Below, one piece after another: positions 13,139-23,428 of a stretch of 36,174 nucleotides of DNA. Made by a program: the position numbers and the translations under genes. Position 1 is the stretch's first letter; the number at the start of each line of letters is the position of its first letter. Source of the stretch: Acidobacteria bacterium RIFCSPLOWO2_02_FULL_65_29 (GTDB lineage Bacteria > Acidobacteriota > Vicinamibacteria > Vicinamibacterales > CAVVIG01); contig MEKT01000056.1 of NCBI GenBank assembly GCA_001767435.1, positions 1 to 36,174 of the forward strand, read 5' to 3'. Under the pieces are notes generated by a model, which saw nothing but the letters and a program-made list of their open reading frames with translations, had not been told where the DNA came from and searched no databases.

Positions 13139-14029
13139 CTACTTCAAGCTTCGTATCGCGTCTGCTATCAACGCCGACAGCTGGCGGTATGTTAACCGAA
13201 TTTCCGAGTCCTGATCGCCTCTCGCGGCGTCTCCGCGACCGCCGGGACGCGACGTGTTGGACACGTCCGGCACGAGCCGCTGTCCGTCGCCACGCGGCGC
13301 CTGAACGACCTGGCACGTCGTCGAATCCTCGCCGGCGGCCTGGCCAGATCCCCCATCGGCCGGATCGGCGCAAATCGGCGCTGGCGCCTTGATGCCGTAG
13401 GTCCCGCGCAGCTCCTGCAACCGGAGCACCTCTTCGCGGGCGATCAGATTCTCTCGGCCGAGCAGCCGCGCCACGAGGCTGATGTGCGCGAAATGCTCAA
13501 TCGTCTCCATCTTGTAGTACGCGGCAAACAGATCGCCGCCCACCGTGAGAGCGCCATGGTTGGCGAGCAGCATGCCGTCGTGCGCCCTGATGTACTTGCG
13601 CACCGCCTCTGGCAGCTCGCTGGTCGACGGAGTCGCGTACTCCGCGATGGGAATGCTCCCAAGCGTCGTCAGCACCTCGGCCAGCACGGCGCGATCGAGG
13701 GGAATACCCGCCACGGCAAAGCCTGTCGCGATCGGCGGATGCGCGTGCACCACGGCCTGCACGTCGGGCCGCTGCCGGTAGACCTCGAGGTGCATCAGCA
13801 TTTCCGAGGAGGGATTGCGATCGCCCTGGAGCTTTGCTCCCTCGAGGTCGGTGACGCACATCATGTCGGGCGTCATGAACCCTTTGCAGACGCTCTTGGG
13901 GGTCATGACCAGTCGGTCCGCACCCAGGCGCACGCTGATGTTGCCATCGTTCGAGGCCGTGTATCCCCGCGCGTACATGCGGCGGCCGACTTCGACGATG
14001 TCGGCGCGAAGCCGGGATTCGGGGGTCAT
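13139..14029 (-). CDS. Class II aldolase (fuculose-phosphate-type) with C-terminal encapsulation helix
   Basis: The product is 296 residues from ATG 14029, overlapping the upstream stop (ATGA). Residues 1-220 are a class II aldolase/adducin domain: ASNDGNISVRLG, MTPKSVCKGFM, NPSSEMLMHLEVY with the catalytic-type Glu, VVHAHPPIATGF with the zinc-binding His pair, and LLANHGALTVGG. Such enzymes split fuculose-1-P or rhamnulose-1-P into DHAP and lactaldehyde. The last 75 residues are a Gly/Pro/Asp-rich linker ending in an amphipathic helix (IRLTYRQLSALIADAI), the layout of an encapsulation peptide. Lactaldehyde made inside the shell fits the microcompartments known for fucose/rhamnose use. The exact sugar is not determined. 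Confidence 0.88.
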   Translation of the reverse strand: MTPESRLRADIVEVGRRMYARGYTASNDGNISVRLGADRLVMTPKSVCKGFMTPDMMCVTDLEGAKLQGDRNPSSEMLMHLEVYRQRPDVQAVVHAHPPIATGFAVAGIPLDRAVLAEVLTTLGSIPIAEYATPSTSELPEAVRKYIRAHDGMLLANHGALTVGGDLFAAYYKMETIEHFAHISLVARLLGRENLIAREEVLRLQELRGTYGIKAPAPICADPADGGSGQAAGEDSTTCQVVQAPRGDGQRLVPDVSNTSRPGGRGDAARGDQDSEIRLTYRQLSALIADAIRSLK

Positions 14030-14295
14030 GCCGTGCGCGCGCGGTACGCGTCGCGGCACCTGTCGGAACAGAAATACACGTGGCTGCGTCCGTCGACGAG
14101 TGAGACGGCGCGGGCAGGCACGACGAACGTGCCGCATACGGGATCGCGGACCATCTGTACGCCCCTCGCGGGCACGTCAGACGATCGCGCCGAGCGCGAC
14201 CGGCCCGTGTAGCCCTCGATCGCGCCTTCCAGGAGGCGCCAGAACATCCGCGCGGCGATCGTGAGGAGGATCGAGAGGAGGAGGAAGCGAAGCAT
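14026..14295 (-). CDS. Small membrane-anchored YHS/TRASH-type Cys protein
   Basis: The product is 89 residues. ATG 14295 overlaps the TPR stop (TGATG). It has a single N-terminal membrane segment (MLRFLLLSILLTIAARMF), a basic Ser/Arg linker, and a C-terminal metal-binding module with DPVCGTFV and YFCSDRCRDAY, the pattern of YHS/TRASH domains, where three or four Cys bind a metal. It is unlike the longer YHS domains of copper pumps and is probably a regulator or metal sensor of unknown role. It is coupled to both neighbouring genes by overlap. Confidence 0.75.
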   Translation of the reverse strand: MLRFLLLSILLTIAARMFWRLLEGAIEGYTGRSRSARSSDVPARGVQMVRDPVCGTFVVPARAVSLVDGRSHVYFCSDRCRDAYRARTA

Positions 14296-14909
14296 CAGGC
14301 ACCCGGTTTCGGAGCGGCGCCTGTCGGGGGGTGGGCGGAGCGAAGGCTGTCGAGCGCCCGCTTCGCCGCCTGACCTTCGGGCGAGTCGGGCGAGAGCGTG
14401 ATCGCCTGCTGCCACGCCTTCTCGGCGCCGGCGAGATCCTGCTTGCCGAAGGCTTTCACGATGCCGACATTCAGAAGCGTCTTGATGTGCGTGGGATCGA
14501 GCTCGAGCGACACGTCGAACTGCGCGAGCGCCTTATCGGGCTGGTTCGTGTAGTAGTACGACACGCCGAGATCCGTGCTGACATTCACGTCCTTCGGCGC
14601 GAGTTTGAGGGCTGCGCTGTACCACTCGATCGCCTGATCGTACTTCTCGGCGTCGAAGTAGAGGTTGCCGAGCTGTACCCGCGGCGCGGCACTTGTCTCG
14701 TCCCGATCGGCCGCCGATTTGAATGCCGTGACCTTGGCCTGGTCGAGCACGGGCGCCGTAGGCGCCGGCTCAGCCGAGCGGGCGGCTTCCTGCGACGCAG
14801 CGGCCCGGTCAGTCTCGCTGAGCGCGGCCTGCTGCGTGCCCATAATCCAGCCGGCAATCAGCCCGAACAGGACGCCCGCAATGGCGTAGGCAATGGATTC
14901 GGTTCTCAT
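14295..14909 (-). CDS. Membrane-anchored tetratricopeptide repeat protein
   Basis: The product is 204 residues from ATG 14909. An N-terminal membrane segment (AYAIAGVLFGLIAGWIMG) is followed by an Ala/Pro-rich linker and then about three TPR units: PRVQLGNLYFDAEKYDQAIEWYSAALKLAP, VSTDLGVSYYYTNQPDKALAQFDVSLELDP, and a third around NVGIVKAFGKQDLAGAEKAWQQAI. TPR arrays are protein-docking scaffolds. Partners are not evident; the gene is 18 bases downstream of pdxJ and overlaps the YHS-type gene, so it may serve envelope assembly. No catalytic domain. Confidence 0.85.
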   Translation of the reverse strand: MRTESIAYAIAGVLFGLIAGWIMGTQQAALSETDRAAASQEAARSAEPAPTAPVLDQAKVTAFKSAADRDETSAAPRVQLGNLYFDAEKYDQAIEWYSAALKLAPKDVNVSTDLGVSYYYTNQPDKALAQFDVSLELDPTHIKTLLNVGIVKAFGKQDLAGAEKAWQQAITLSPDSPEGQAAKRALDSLRSAHPPTGAAPKPGA

Positions 14910-14927
14910 GACGATGATCGATCAAGA

Positions 14928-15686
14928 TTACACCACACCGCGCGAACCCGTTGAACCCAGCACGGCGCGGTATTCGGCCAGCACGGTCGGGAGCCCGACA
15001 AACACCGCCCGCGAAATGATGGCGTGCCCGATCGAGACCTCGTCCAGATGCGGCAGCTCCCGGAAGACCACGAGGTTGTCCACATCGAGATCGTGCCCGG
15101 CGTTGACGCCCATGCCGAGTGAATGCGCGAGCCGGGCGGCGTCGGCATACGTGGCAAGCGACCGCTCCGCCTCGGATGGCCCTCGCTCGAACGCGCGCGC
15201 AAACGGCTCGGTGTACAGCTCCACGCGGTCGGCGTGGACGGCGGCCGCGAAGCGGATCGCGCTGGGGTCGGGATCGACGAATACACTGACACGAATCCCG
15301 GCCGAGGCGAGTTGCCGGACGACGGCCGGCAGACGCGTCGACTCCGGACCCTGACGCCAGCCGGCCTGGCTGGTGATCTCGCCTGGAGCCACGGGCACGA
15401 GCGTGCACTGATCGGGAACGACGCCCAGCACGAGATCGATGAGGTCGGGCCGCGGATCGCCCTCGATGTTGAGCTCGACGCCGGGCCGATGGCCCTCCAG
15501 CGCTTCGGCGATATCGCGCACGTCCTCGGGCGTGACGTGGCGGCGATCAGCGCGCGGGTGCACGGTGATGCCGGCCACGCCGGCGTCGAGACACGCCGCG
15601 ACGGCGTCGAGCACACTCGGCTGGCTCCCACCGCGCGAATTCCTGAGCGTCGCGACTTTGTTGACGTTGACCGAAAGACGAATCAT
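14928..15686 (-). CDS. pdxJ: Pyridoxine 5'-phosphate synthase
   Basis: The product is 252 residues from ATG 15686 (MIRLSVNVNKVATLRNSRGG), the normal N-terminus of the family; a longer frame would only add the repeat region. Recognisable blocks are VNVNKVATLRNSRG, GITVHPRADRRHV, ELNIEGDPRPD, CTLVPVAPGEITSQAGW, VSVFVDPD, RVELYTEPFA, and LGMGVNAGHDLDVDNL at the end. PdxJ condenses 1-deoxyxylulose-5-P with aminoacetone-3-P to give pyridoxine-5'-P in the DXP-dependent vitamin B6 route. It lies between glmM and the TPR gene in the long operon. Confidence 0.95.
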   Translation of the reverse strand: MIRLSVNVNKVATLRNSRGGSQPSVLDAVAACLDAGVAGITVHPRADRRHVTPEDVRDIAEALEGHRPGVELNIEGDPRPDLIDLVLGVVPDQCTLVPVAPGEITSQAGWRQGPESTRLPAVVRQLASAGIRVSVFVDPDPSAIRFAAAVHADRVELYTEPFARAFERGPSEAERSLATYADAARLAHSLGMGVNAGHDLDVDNLVVFRELPHLDEVSIGHAIISRAVFVGLPTVLAEYRAVLGSTGSRGVV

Positions 15687-15704
15687 GACGCGAATTGGAT
15701 CATC

Positions 15705-15773
15705 GGGGCATTTGATCGTCTGGTCAATCATTGAATCAATGACCAGTTGACTCAATGATCAGATGACCACATG
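15705..15773. repeat. Palindromic short-word array (words TGGTCAAT / TGATCAGA)
   Basis: The junction between glmM and pdxJ is A+T-richer than its surroundings and made of near-copies of an 8-9 base word in both orientations (TGGTCAATCATTGA then TCAATGACCA, CAATGATCA, GATGACCA). The array can fold as a cruciform or stem-loop and reaches the glmM stop codon region. Confidence 0.8.
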
Positions 15774-17111
15774 TCATGAAAGATGACTTTTGACCGCCTC
15801 GACAATCTCCTGCGCCCATGCGCGAATCTCGCGCTCGTCCTGCCCTTCGAGCATCACGCGAAGCAGCGGCTCGGTGCCCGAGTAGCGCACGAGCAGACGG
15901 CCCCGTCCGGCCAGGCGCGCCTCGACGCGCGCGATGGCATCGGCCACGGGCTCTACGCTCTGGAGATCGACCTGTTCGCGCACTCCGACGTTGAGCAGCA
16001 CCTGCGGGTACGTCACCAGGTCCCCGGCCAGCTCGGCGAGCGACCGGCTCGTCAGGGCAATCGTGCGGAGCACGTTCAGCGCGGTACACAGCCCGTCGCC
16101 GGTGAACAGGTAGTCCGAGAAGATGATGTGGCCCGATTGCTCACCGCCGAGCGACAGTCCTCGAGCCAGTATCTCTTCCATCACGTACTTGTCGCCGACC
16201 TTCGTGCGCACGAGCTCGATGCCGCTCTCGCGCAAGGCGAGCTCGAGCCCGAGGTTGCTCATCACCGTGGCGACGACGGTCGCTCGAGCGAGCCGTCCCT
16301 CGCGTTGCAGCTGGCGCCCACACATCAGCAGTACGGCGTCGCCGTTGACGACTTGTCCCCGATGGTCGACGAAGATGGCGCGGTCGCCATCGCCGTCGAA
16401 CGCCACGCCCGCGGCACAGCCACGCTCGACCACTCGTTGGGCCAGCAGCTCGGGATGCGTCGATCCACAGCCGAGATTGATGTTGCGACCGTCAGGCCGA
16501 TTCCCGATCGTCACGGTGTCGAACCCCAGACTGTCGAACAGCGTCGTCGCCACGGGTGCGGTGGCGCCGTTCGCGCAGTCGACAGCCAGCCGGAACCCTC
16601 GGAGACGGGCAGCTTCGGGGAAGACCGCGCGGAGATGATCGAGGTACGCACCAACCAAATCCGCCGAGCCAATCCGCTCCGGCGCCGGAGGCGCGACGGC
16701 CCAGCCACGATCGGCCACGATCGCCTCGATCTGGCGCTCGAGACGCTCGGAGAATTTCTCTCCGCCTCCCGAAAACACCTTGATGCCGTTGTCCTCGAAC
16801 GGATTGTGCGACGCTGAAATGACGACGCCGGCGTCGAAGGCCTGCGTGCGCGTCAGGTAGGCGACGGCCGGCGTTGGCACGACGCCCGCGCTCGTCACCG
16901 CGGCGCCTTCGCTCGATGCGCCTTCGGCCAGCGCGGCCTCGATCCAGGAGCCGGACTCCCGCGTGTCGCGGCCGACGAGCATTCTTGGCGTAGCGGTGCG
17001 CGGCTGCGCGCGCACGAGCGCGGCGCCCAGCCGGCGAATCGTCTGGGGATCGAGCGGGTGGACGCCCGCTCGGCCACGGACGCCGTCAGTGCCGAACAGA
17101 CGCGGTGTCAC
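15774..17111 (-). CDS. glmM: Phosphoglucosamine mutase
   Basis: The product is 445 residues, starting with GTG at 17111 that overlaps the ybbR stop (GTGA). All four family motifs are seen: the substrate-binding N-terminus RLFGTDGVRG, the phosphoserine loop VISASHNPFEDNGIK (Ser about 100), the metal loop AFDGDGDRAIFVD, the sugar-binding GGEQSGH, and the phosphate-binding RYSGTEPLLRVM. It converts glucosamine-6-P to glucosamine-1-P for UDP-GlcNAc and peptidoglycan. The cdaA-ybbR-glmM order is the classic c-di-AMP cluster, in which GlmM can bind and inhibit CdaA. Confidence 0.97.
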   Translation of the reverse strand: MTPRLFGTDGVRGRAGVHPLDPQTIRRLGAALVRAQPRTATPRMLVGRDTRESGSWIEAALAEGASSEGAAVTSAGVVPTPAVAYLTRTQAFDAGVVISASHNPFEDNGIKVFSGGGEKFSERLERQIEAIVADRGWAVAPPAPERIGSADLVGAYLDHLRAVFPEAARLRGFRLAVDCANGATAPVATTLFDSLGFDTVTIGNRPDGRNINLGCGSTHPELLAQRVVERGCAAGVAFDGDGDRAIFVDHRGQVVNGDAVLLMCGRQLQREGRLARATVVATVMSNLGLELALRESGIELVRTKVGDKYVMEEILARGLSLGGEQSGHIIFSDYLFTGDGLCTALNVLRTIALTSRSLAELAGDLVTYPQVLLNVGVREQVDLQSVEPVADAIARVEARLAGRGRLLVRYSGTEPLLRVMLEGQDEREIRAWAQEIVEAVKSHLS

Positions 17112-18040
17112 GGCCGGATGATGCGCACCTGAACGGCCGCTGGCTCGATCCGGACCACCCCCGCATCGGAAGGAGCGTCCACGCGCACATCGAGCGGATA
17201 TTCGCCGGGACCGAGACCCTGAAGCTCGATGTAGGCGGCCACGTCGCGCGCGTCGACGCGGCTCAGCCCCTCCCGGCTGCCGCGCAGCACGATGTCGACG
17301 GTCGAGGGAACCGCCTGCGCCGTGACGCTCGCTCCCATATTGCGCAGATGCACCGGCAGGCCGCGTAGCCGGCGCTCGCTCGGCCCCGGCAGCACCTCGA
17401 CGCGGACCGTCGCCACACTCGAGCCCTTGACCCGTACGGTGGGATCCAGCAGACCAATCGTGACAGTCTCGCTCACGGGTTCGCGGGCGCCGGAGACCGA
17501 CACGGTCTCGGTCAACGCCTCGGTCGTGCGCCCCACGGCGCTCTCGGGCCCTATCACCAGCACGGTGCCCGGCTCCACGGTGACTCTGCCCCTCACAAAG
17601 CCCGGCGCGGGCGTGCCGTCAACGGATGGATTGATCGGCACGGTGTCGGTCACGGATTTCTCGAAGATCAGCGCAATGCTGGCGGGCGTCACCTGCACGA
17701 CCTCCACATCGAAGGGCACGCGAACCTGGTCAGGGGTCAACTGAAACACGCGGCGACCCGGCCGGGCCGCATGCAGATCGAGGACCGCGACGATGTCACC
17801 CGGCCCCACGCGGCTGAGCGTCGTCGAGGCTCCGCGGACGCGCACGTCGACCACGGTGGGCGCCTCAACGGGAAGCTCGAGCCCCTCGGGGAACTGCAGG
17901 AGCTCGAGGGGCACTCGCAGTCCGCGTTCGACGGTCTCCTCGCCGGCCACGATCATCCACAGCGCCACGGCCAGGCCGAGCGACAGCAGCTTCAGGCCGA
18001 ATTGGCGGAAGGGCCAGATGGACGTGAATCCGATCGTCAC
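17108..18040 (-). CDS. ybbR: YbbR-domain protein (CdaA regulator, CdaR-like)
   Basis: The product is 310 residues, starting with GTG 18040 inside the cdaA stop (GTGA). One N-terminal membrane segment (FGLKLLSLGLAVALWMIVAGEE) anchors an extracytoplasmic chain of YbbR repeats: the first begins VERGLRVPLELLQFPEGLEL, with VDVRVRGASTTLSRVGPGDI, and further units contain VPINPSVDGTPAPGFVRGRV, VRVEVLPGPSERRLRGLPV and VDIVLRGSREGLSRVDARDV. YbbR/CdaR proteins sit beside the diadenylate cyclase and modulate it. A longer reading frame upstream overlaps cdaA in another frame and is spurious. Confidence 0.93.
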   Translation of the reverse strand: MTIGFTSIWPFRQFGLKLLSLGLAVALWMIVAGEETVERGLRVPLELLQFPEGLELPVEAPTVVDVRVRGASTTLSRVGPGDIVAVLDLHAARPGRRVFQLTPDQVRVPFDVEVVQVTPASIALIFEKSVTDTVPINPSVDGTPAPGFVRGRVTVEPGTVLVIGPESAVGRTTEALTETVSVSGAREPVSETVTIGLLDPTVRVKGSSVATVRVEVLPGPSERRLRGLPVHLRNMGASVTAQAVPSTVDIVLRGSREGLSRVDARDVAAYIELQGLGPGEYPLDVRVDAPSDAGVVRIEPAAVQVRIIRP

Positions 18041-18849
18041 GTGTACTGCACCCGTGACGGGTGCGGCCTGGCGGGACGTCGCTGTAGCACGAGCGACCGC
18101 AGGCGCGCACGCAAGGCGTCGGCGTCGAACCCGCGTTCGACCAGGCCATCGACGACGATGGAAATGGCGCCGGTTTCCTCGGAGACGACGATGGCGATGG
18201 AGTCGTTCTCCTCGGTGAGCCCGATGGCCGCGCGATGGCGGGAACCGAGCTCCTTGCCGAGCCTCGGGTTCACCGACAGCGGAAGGAAGCAGGCGGCGGC
18301 GGCGACTCGATCGTCCTGGATGATGACCGCGCCATCGTGCAACGGAGACTTGGGCTGAAAGATGCTGAGCAGGAGATCGTAGGTGAGCCTGGCGTCGAGC
18401 GGAATGCCGCCTTCGACGTAGGTGCGCAGGCCGATCTGCCGTTCGACCGCGATAATCGCGCCGATGCGCTGCGTCGACAACATCCCAGCGGCCATCACGA
18501 TCTCTTCGATGGAGTCTTCCGCCGATTCCGCCTTTGCCAGGTAGCGGAAGAACTGCGCGCGTCCAAGATGCGCGAGCGCGCGGCGAATGTCGGTCTGGAA
18601 GAGCACGATCCCGGCAAACACCACGTACCCAGCGAGATTCCGGACCACCCAGTTCACCGTCTCGAGACGGCCCCAGCGCGACAGGTAGAACAGGGCGACG
18701 AACACCGCGCCGCCGAGCGCCATCTGCACGGCGCGCGTGCCGCGAATGAGTGTGAAGAGCTGGTAGATCAGCACCGACATCACGAGGATGTCGACGACGT
18801 CCCACCAGCCCATCGCGGGCCGTTGTAAAATGCTGCTCAGCCAGCTCAT
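18037..18849 (-). CDS. cdaA: Diadenylate cyclase CdaA (c-di-AMP synthase)
   Basis: The product is 270 residues from ATG 18849. Three membrane helices occupy roughly residues 15-90 (VVDILVMSVLIYQLF, MALGGAVFVALFYL, LAGYVVFAGIVLF). The DAC/DisA_N domain follows, with the two conserved motifs DGAVII (near residue 172) and GSRHRAAIGLTE (near 205) that bind ATP, plus FLPLSVNP. It makes c-di-AMP from two ATP at the membrane and controls osmotic and cell-wall balance. It is four-base coupled to ybbR. A CTGCCCTC-type word repeat abuts its start, so no clear ribosome site is visible. Confidence 0.96.
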   Translation of the reverse strand: MSWLSSILQRPAMGWWDVVDILVMSVLIYQLFTLIRGTRAVQMALGGAVFVALFYLSRWGRLETVNWVVRNLAGYVVFAGIVLFQTDIRRALAHLGRAQFFRYLAKAESAEDSIEEIVMAAGMLSTQRIGAIIAVERQIGLRTYVEGGIPLDARLTYDLLLSIFQPKSPLHDGAVIIQDDRVAAAACFLPLSVNPRLGKELGSRHRAAIGLTEENDSIAIVVSEETGAISIVVDGLVERGFDADALRARLRSLVLQRRPARPHPSRVQYT

Positions 18850-18850
18850 T

Positions 18851-18874
18851 CTGCCCTCTGCCCTCTGCCCTCTA
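18851..18874. repeat. Short-word tandem repeat (CTGCCCTC x3)
   Basis: Three head-to-tail copies of an 8-base unit, CTGCCCTC, fill the gap between the start of cdaA and the stop of folP and include the folP stop codon. Unlike the larger arrays, no inverted arm is present. Confidence 0.85.
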
Positions 18875-19762
18875 CGTCGCGCCCCCCGCCCGTCTCGTCT
18901 CTTCCGCCACCCGCACGACCTGGATCATTTCCGCGACGGCGTGGACGCGCACGATGTGCGCGCCGACCAGCACGGCGGCCGTCACGGCGGCGGCCGTGCC
19001 CCAGTCGCGGTCGGGCGCCGGCCGCAGGCCGACGGTCTCGAGCAGAAAAGACTTGCGAGAGGGTCCAGCGAGGACCGGTCGATCGAGCGCGGTCGAGATC
19101 TCGCCGAGCCGCGCCAACACACCATAACTGTGGGACGGGCGTTTGGCAAACCCGATGCCCGGATCGACCAGGAGACGATCCATCGGCACGCCGGCCGACG
19201 TGGCGCGCGTGACCGCGTCGCGGAGCTCGGCGACCACCTCGGTCATCACGTCGGTGTACACGGCCTCCTCGTACATCGCCTGCGACCGGCCGCGCGTGTG
19301 CATCAGCACGAGCGCCGCGCCACCCGCCCGAACGACGGCGGCGAGCTCGGAGTCGTACTGGAGGCCGCTGATGTCGTTGACCATCACCGCCCCTGCACCA
19401 AGGGCCGCCCGCGCGACGACGGCCTTGTAGGTATCCACTGAGATCGGCACCCGCACTCGGCTGGCCAGGGCCTTGATGACCGGCACCACGCGCGATGTCT
19501 CCTCGTGGGCCGAGACGGGATCGGCGCCGGGCCTGGTGGATTCGCCGCCGACGTCCAGCAGATCGGCGCCCGCAGCCTCGAGATCGAGACCCGCCTGTAC
19601 GGCTCGCTCGACGTCCACCGAACCGGCGTGGACAAAACGGGAGGCGTCGCCAAAGGAGTCAGGGGTGACGTTGAGGATCCCCATCACGAGACAGCGCTCC
19701 CCAAGAGCCAGGACGCGCCCGGACGGCAGAGTGACGCGATAGAAGCGGCGCGGAGGGAACAC
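18872..19762 (-). CDS. folP: Dihydropteroate synthase
   Basis: The product is 296 residues, starting with GTG 19762. The pterin-binding TIM barrel shows its usual motifs: GILNVTPDSFGD near residue 28, GADLLDVGGESTRPGA, VPISVDTYKAVVARAAL, MVNDISGLQYD, LVLMHTRGRS, LLVDPGIGFAKR, LAGPSRKSF and, at the end, HIVRVHAVAEM. It joins p-aminobenzoate to the pterin pyrophosphate in folate synthesis and is the sulfonamide target. It follows ftsH after a palindromic word array and precedes cdaA after a tandem word repeat. Confidence 0.96.
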   Translation of the reverse strand: MFPPRRFYRVTLPSGRVLALGERCLVMGILNVTPDSFGDASRFVHAGSVDVERAVQAGLDLEAAGADLLDVGGESTRPGADPVSAHEETSRVVPVIKALASRVRVPISVDTYKAVVARAALGAGAVMVNDISGLQYDSELAAVVRAGGAALVLMHTRGRSQAMYEEAVYTDVMTEVVAELRDAVTRATSAGVPMDRLLVDPGIGFAKRPSHSYGVLARLGEISTALDRPVLAGPSRKSFLLETVGLRPAPDRDWGTAAAVTAAVLVGAHIVRVHAVAEMIQVVRVAEETRRAGGAT

Positions 19763-19766
19763 GGTC

Positions 19767-19847
19767 AGTCGATAGTCGTGAGTCGATAGTCCATAGTCAA
19801 GGCCGCGACCAACGACTAACGACTATCGACTCACGACTAGCGACTAT
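19767..19847. repeat. Palindromic short-word array (words AGTCGATAGTC / TAGTCGTGAG)
   Basis: Tandem words in the left arm (AGTCGATAGTCGTGAGTCGA) are repeated inverted in the right arm (TCGACTCACGACTAGCGACT), with a 19-base exact inverted match and a loop of about 15 bases between. It fills the junction of ftsH and folP and could form a long stem-loop in the operon mRNA. Confidence 0.88.
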
Positions 19848-21755
<1,908 letters not shown>

Positions 21756-21837
21756 GCGGAGCCTCCCCAACCTTTCTTGATCGTCCCCTTCGCGCCTTGC
21801 TCGTCCTGTCGCACGGGGTTTCGAACCCGCTCCGATG

Positions 21838-23355
21838 TCAGACCTGTTTAAGTCTCAAGATTACCACGGCTTGCGCGGGGTCTGTCACCCGAAACCGATC
21901 GTCGATCGCATGCCCGCCGACCCAGACGATGCGATCGGAACGGTCGACGACCAGCGGCACGGCGCCTCGCGTCGGCCGCGCCACCTTACGGTCCACGAAG
22001 AAGTCCTGCAGCTTCTTGCCGCCGCCAAGCCCCATCGGGCGGAACCGGTCGCCGGGACGGCGGTTTCTGACCGCCAACGGACCCTCGGGCCGGTCCAACT
22101 GGACGACTGCGACGCCCCTTTCAACGCCTTGGCTGCTCGCCGCTGCACGGGCCGCCGCGGCCGAGGACGCCGGTTCGGCCGATACCGCGCAGCCGGCCTC
22201 GGCGATGCGAACCTCTCCAGGGATAGACAACGGATACCAGAAAAAGTTCTCAAGGCCCTCGGGGTGCCTGCGGATTCCGCGCTGCCCGACGGCTCTACTG
22301 GTTAGGACGACATCCGGGCCGATACGTTCCACCCGCTGGCCGGGCAGGTCCACGGGCGGGCCATCGTCGCGGGCCAGCCGGAGGGCGTTTTCCACGTGGG
22401 CGAACGACACGGCGCGTCCGCCAGAGCGTTCGTCGAGGACGCGTCGCAGCACGAGGCGGGCGAGCGCGGTCGGAAGGGCCGCGAGTGTGGCGGCGTTGAG
22501 CCTGGACCGCGCGCCGTCGGAGCGGGATGTGTTCGCAACATCCCGGGCCGCGTGCGCGGCCCCATGCCGGGACGCGTTCGCCTCATTCCGGGACTCGTGC
22601 GCGGCCCCATGCAGGAGGCGCTCGGCGGCCTCGCCGGCCACCGACTCCATCCACCGCCACTCCTCACGAGCGAGATCGGCTTCGTCGGCCAGAACGTCGA
22701 CGATGGAGGGGTTGAAGCGCTGCTCGAGAAACGGCAGCAGTTCGGCGCGCACACGGTTGCGCGGCACGCCCACGTCCTCGTTGGACGTGTCGTGGACGAA
22801 GGACACGCCGTGCGCCTCGAGGTACGCCCGAAGCTCGGTGCGCCGGCAGTCAATCAAGGGACGGACCAGCGCCGCCTTGCGCGGATGCATGGCCGCCAGC
22901 CCGCGCGCGCCGGCGCCGCGCAAGAGACGCAGAAGGAAGGTTTCGGCCTGGTCGTCGCGCGTGTGGCCGAGCGCCACGACGTCGGCGGCGACCTGCAGGC
23001 GCGCGCGCTCCAGAAACGCGTGGCGCGCGTGCCGCGCCGCGTGTTCAATCGATCGATGCTCGCGCCGCGCCAGCTCCGCCACGTCGCCCCGGTCGGCGGA
23101 AAACCGACGCCCGACCGACGCGGCAAGCTCGGCGCAAAATAGCTCGTCGGCGTCGGCCGCCGCCCGCAGTTGATGGTTGAAATGGGCCAGGCCGGCCACG
23201 TGCAGCTCACCGGAGCGATCGAGCTCCATCAAGAGGTGCACGAGCGCGACCGAGTCGGAGCCCCCCGACACCGCGACAACCACACGGGTGCCGGGCGGCA
23301 GCAGGTCGTGCCGCCGGATCGTGCGCCGGACGCGGTCGAGCAGTGCATGTTTCAT
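21838..23355 (-). CDS. tilS: tRNA(Ile)-lysidine synthase, with a 15-residue tandem repeat
   Basis: The product is 505 residues from ATG 23355. The N-terminal PP-loop ATPase domain begins [18 protein letters not shown], with [22 protein letters not shown] and [15 protein letters not shown]. The C-terminal TilS domains contain [14 protein letters not shown] and [12 protein letters not shown]. TilS converts C34 of tRNA-Ile2(CAU) to lysidine and is essential. Between the two parts (residues about 249-278) lies an unusual repeat, two copies of HGAAH-x-x-R-x-x-A-N-x-SR. It is the first gene of the tilS-ftsH-folP run. Confidence 0.95.
   Translation of the reverse strand: MKHALLDRVRRTIRRHDLLPPGTRVVVAVSGGSDSVALVHLLMELDRSGELHVAGLAHFNHQLRAAADADELFCAELAASVGRRFSADRGDVAELARREHRSIEHAARHARHAFLERARLQVAADVVALGHTRDDQAETFLLRLLRGAGARGLAAMHPRKAALVRPLIDCRRTELRAYLEAHGVSFVHDTSNEDVGVPRNRVRAELLPFLEQRFNPSIVDVLADEADLAREEWRWMESVAGEAAERLLHGAAHESRNEANASRHGAAHAARDVANTSRSDGARSRLNAATLAALPTALARLVLRRVLDERSGGRAVSFAHVENALRLARDDGPPVDLPGQRVERIGPDVVLTSRAVGQRGIRRHPEGLENFFWYPLSIPGEVRIAEAGCAVSAEPASSAAAARAAASSQGVERGVAVVQLDRPEGPLAVRNRRPGDRFRPMGLGGGKKLQDFFVDRKVARPTRGAVPLVVDRSDRIVWVGGHAIDDRFRVTDPAQAVVILRLKQV
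22522..22611. repeat. Two 45-bp tandem units inside tilS
   Basis: Units at 22522-22566 and 22567-22611 share GTGCGCGGCCCCATG at the same phase, and each codes for 15 residues beginning HGAAH on the minus strand. The unit is in frame. Inside the units, C/G-rich words (CGGGAC, CCGGGC) recur, resembling the word arrays between genes. Confidence 0.85.
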
Positions 23356-23356
23356 A

Positions 23357-23412
23357 CGGGTCGGGCAGGTCGGGCAGGTCGGGCAAGTCGGGTACCTACC
23401 TGACCTGCCAGG
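23357..23412. repeat. Short-word array (GGTCGGGCA x3, then inverted copies)
   Basis: Three or four copies of a 9-base word (GGTCGGGCA) are followed by partial inverted copies (CTGACCTGCC). It lies between the start of tilS and the 3' end of the tRNA gene and could work as a stem-loop at the end of the tRNA transcript. Confidence 0.85.
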
Positions 23413-23428
23413 CTCACCCGATCGAAGG

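Noticed and set aside
11600-14300. The microcompartment locus as an ethanolamine or propanediol type
   Set aside because: None of the signature enzymes (ammonia lyase, diol dehydratase) is present; the class II aldolase and three EutN-type proteins point to another type.
17108-18805. A 565-codon open frame spanning ybbR and most of cdaA
   Set aside because: Only the 3' part encodes YbbR; upstream of GTG 18040 it lies in another frame of cdaA, with Arg-rich low-complexity translation and no domain. A GTGA overlap gives the true start.
19767-19847. CRISPR-like array
   Set aside because: The repeat unit is 8-11 bases with no unique spacers of regular length, and no cas gene is in the window.
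21790-21837. tRNA-like T-arm (GGGTTTCGAACCC) between ftsH and tilS
   Set aside because: No acceptor, D or anticodon arm can be paired around it; it looks like a chance palindrome or remnant.
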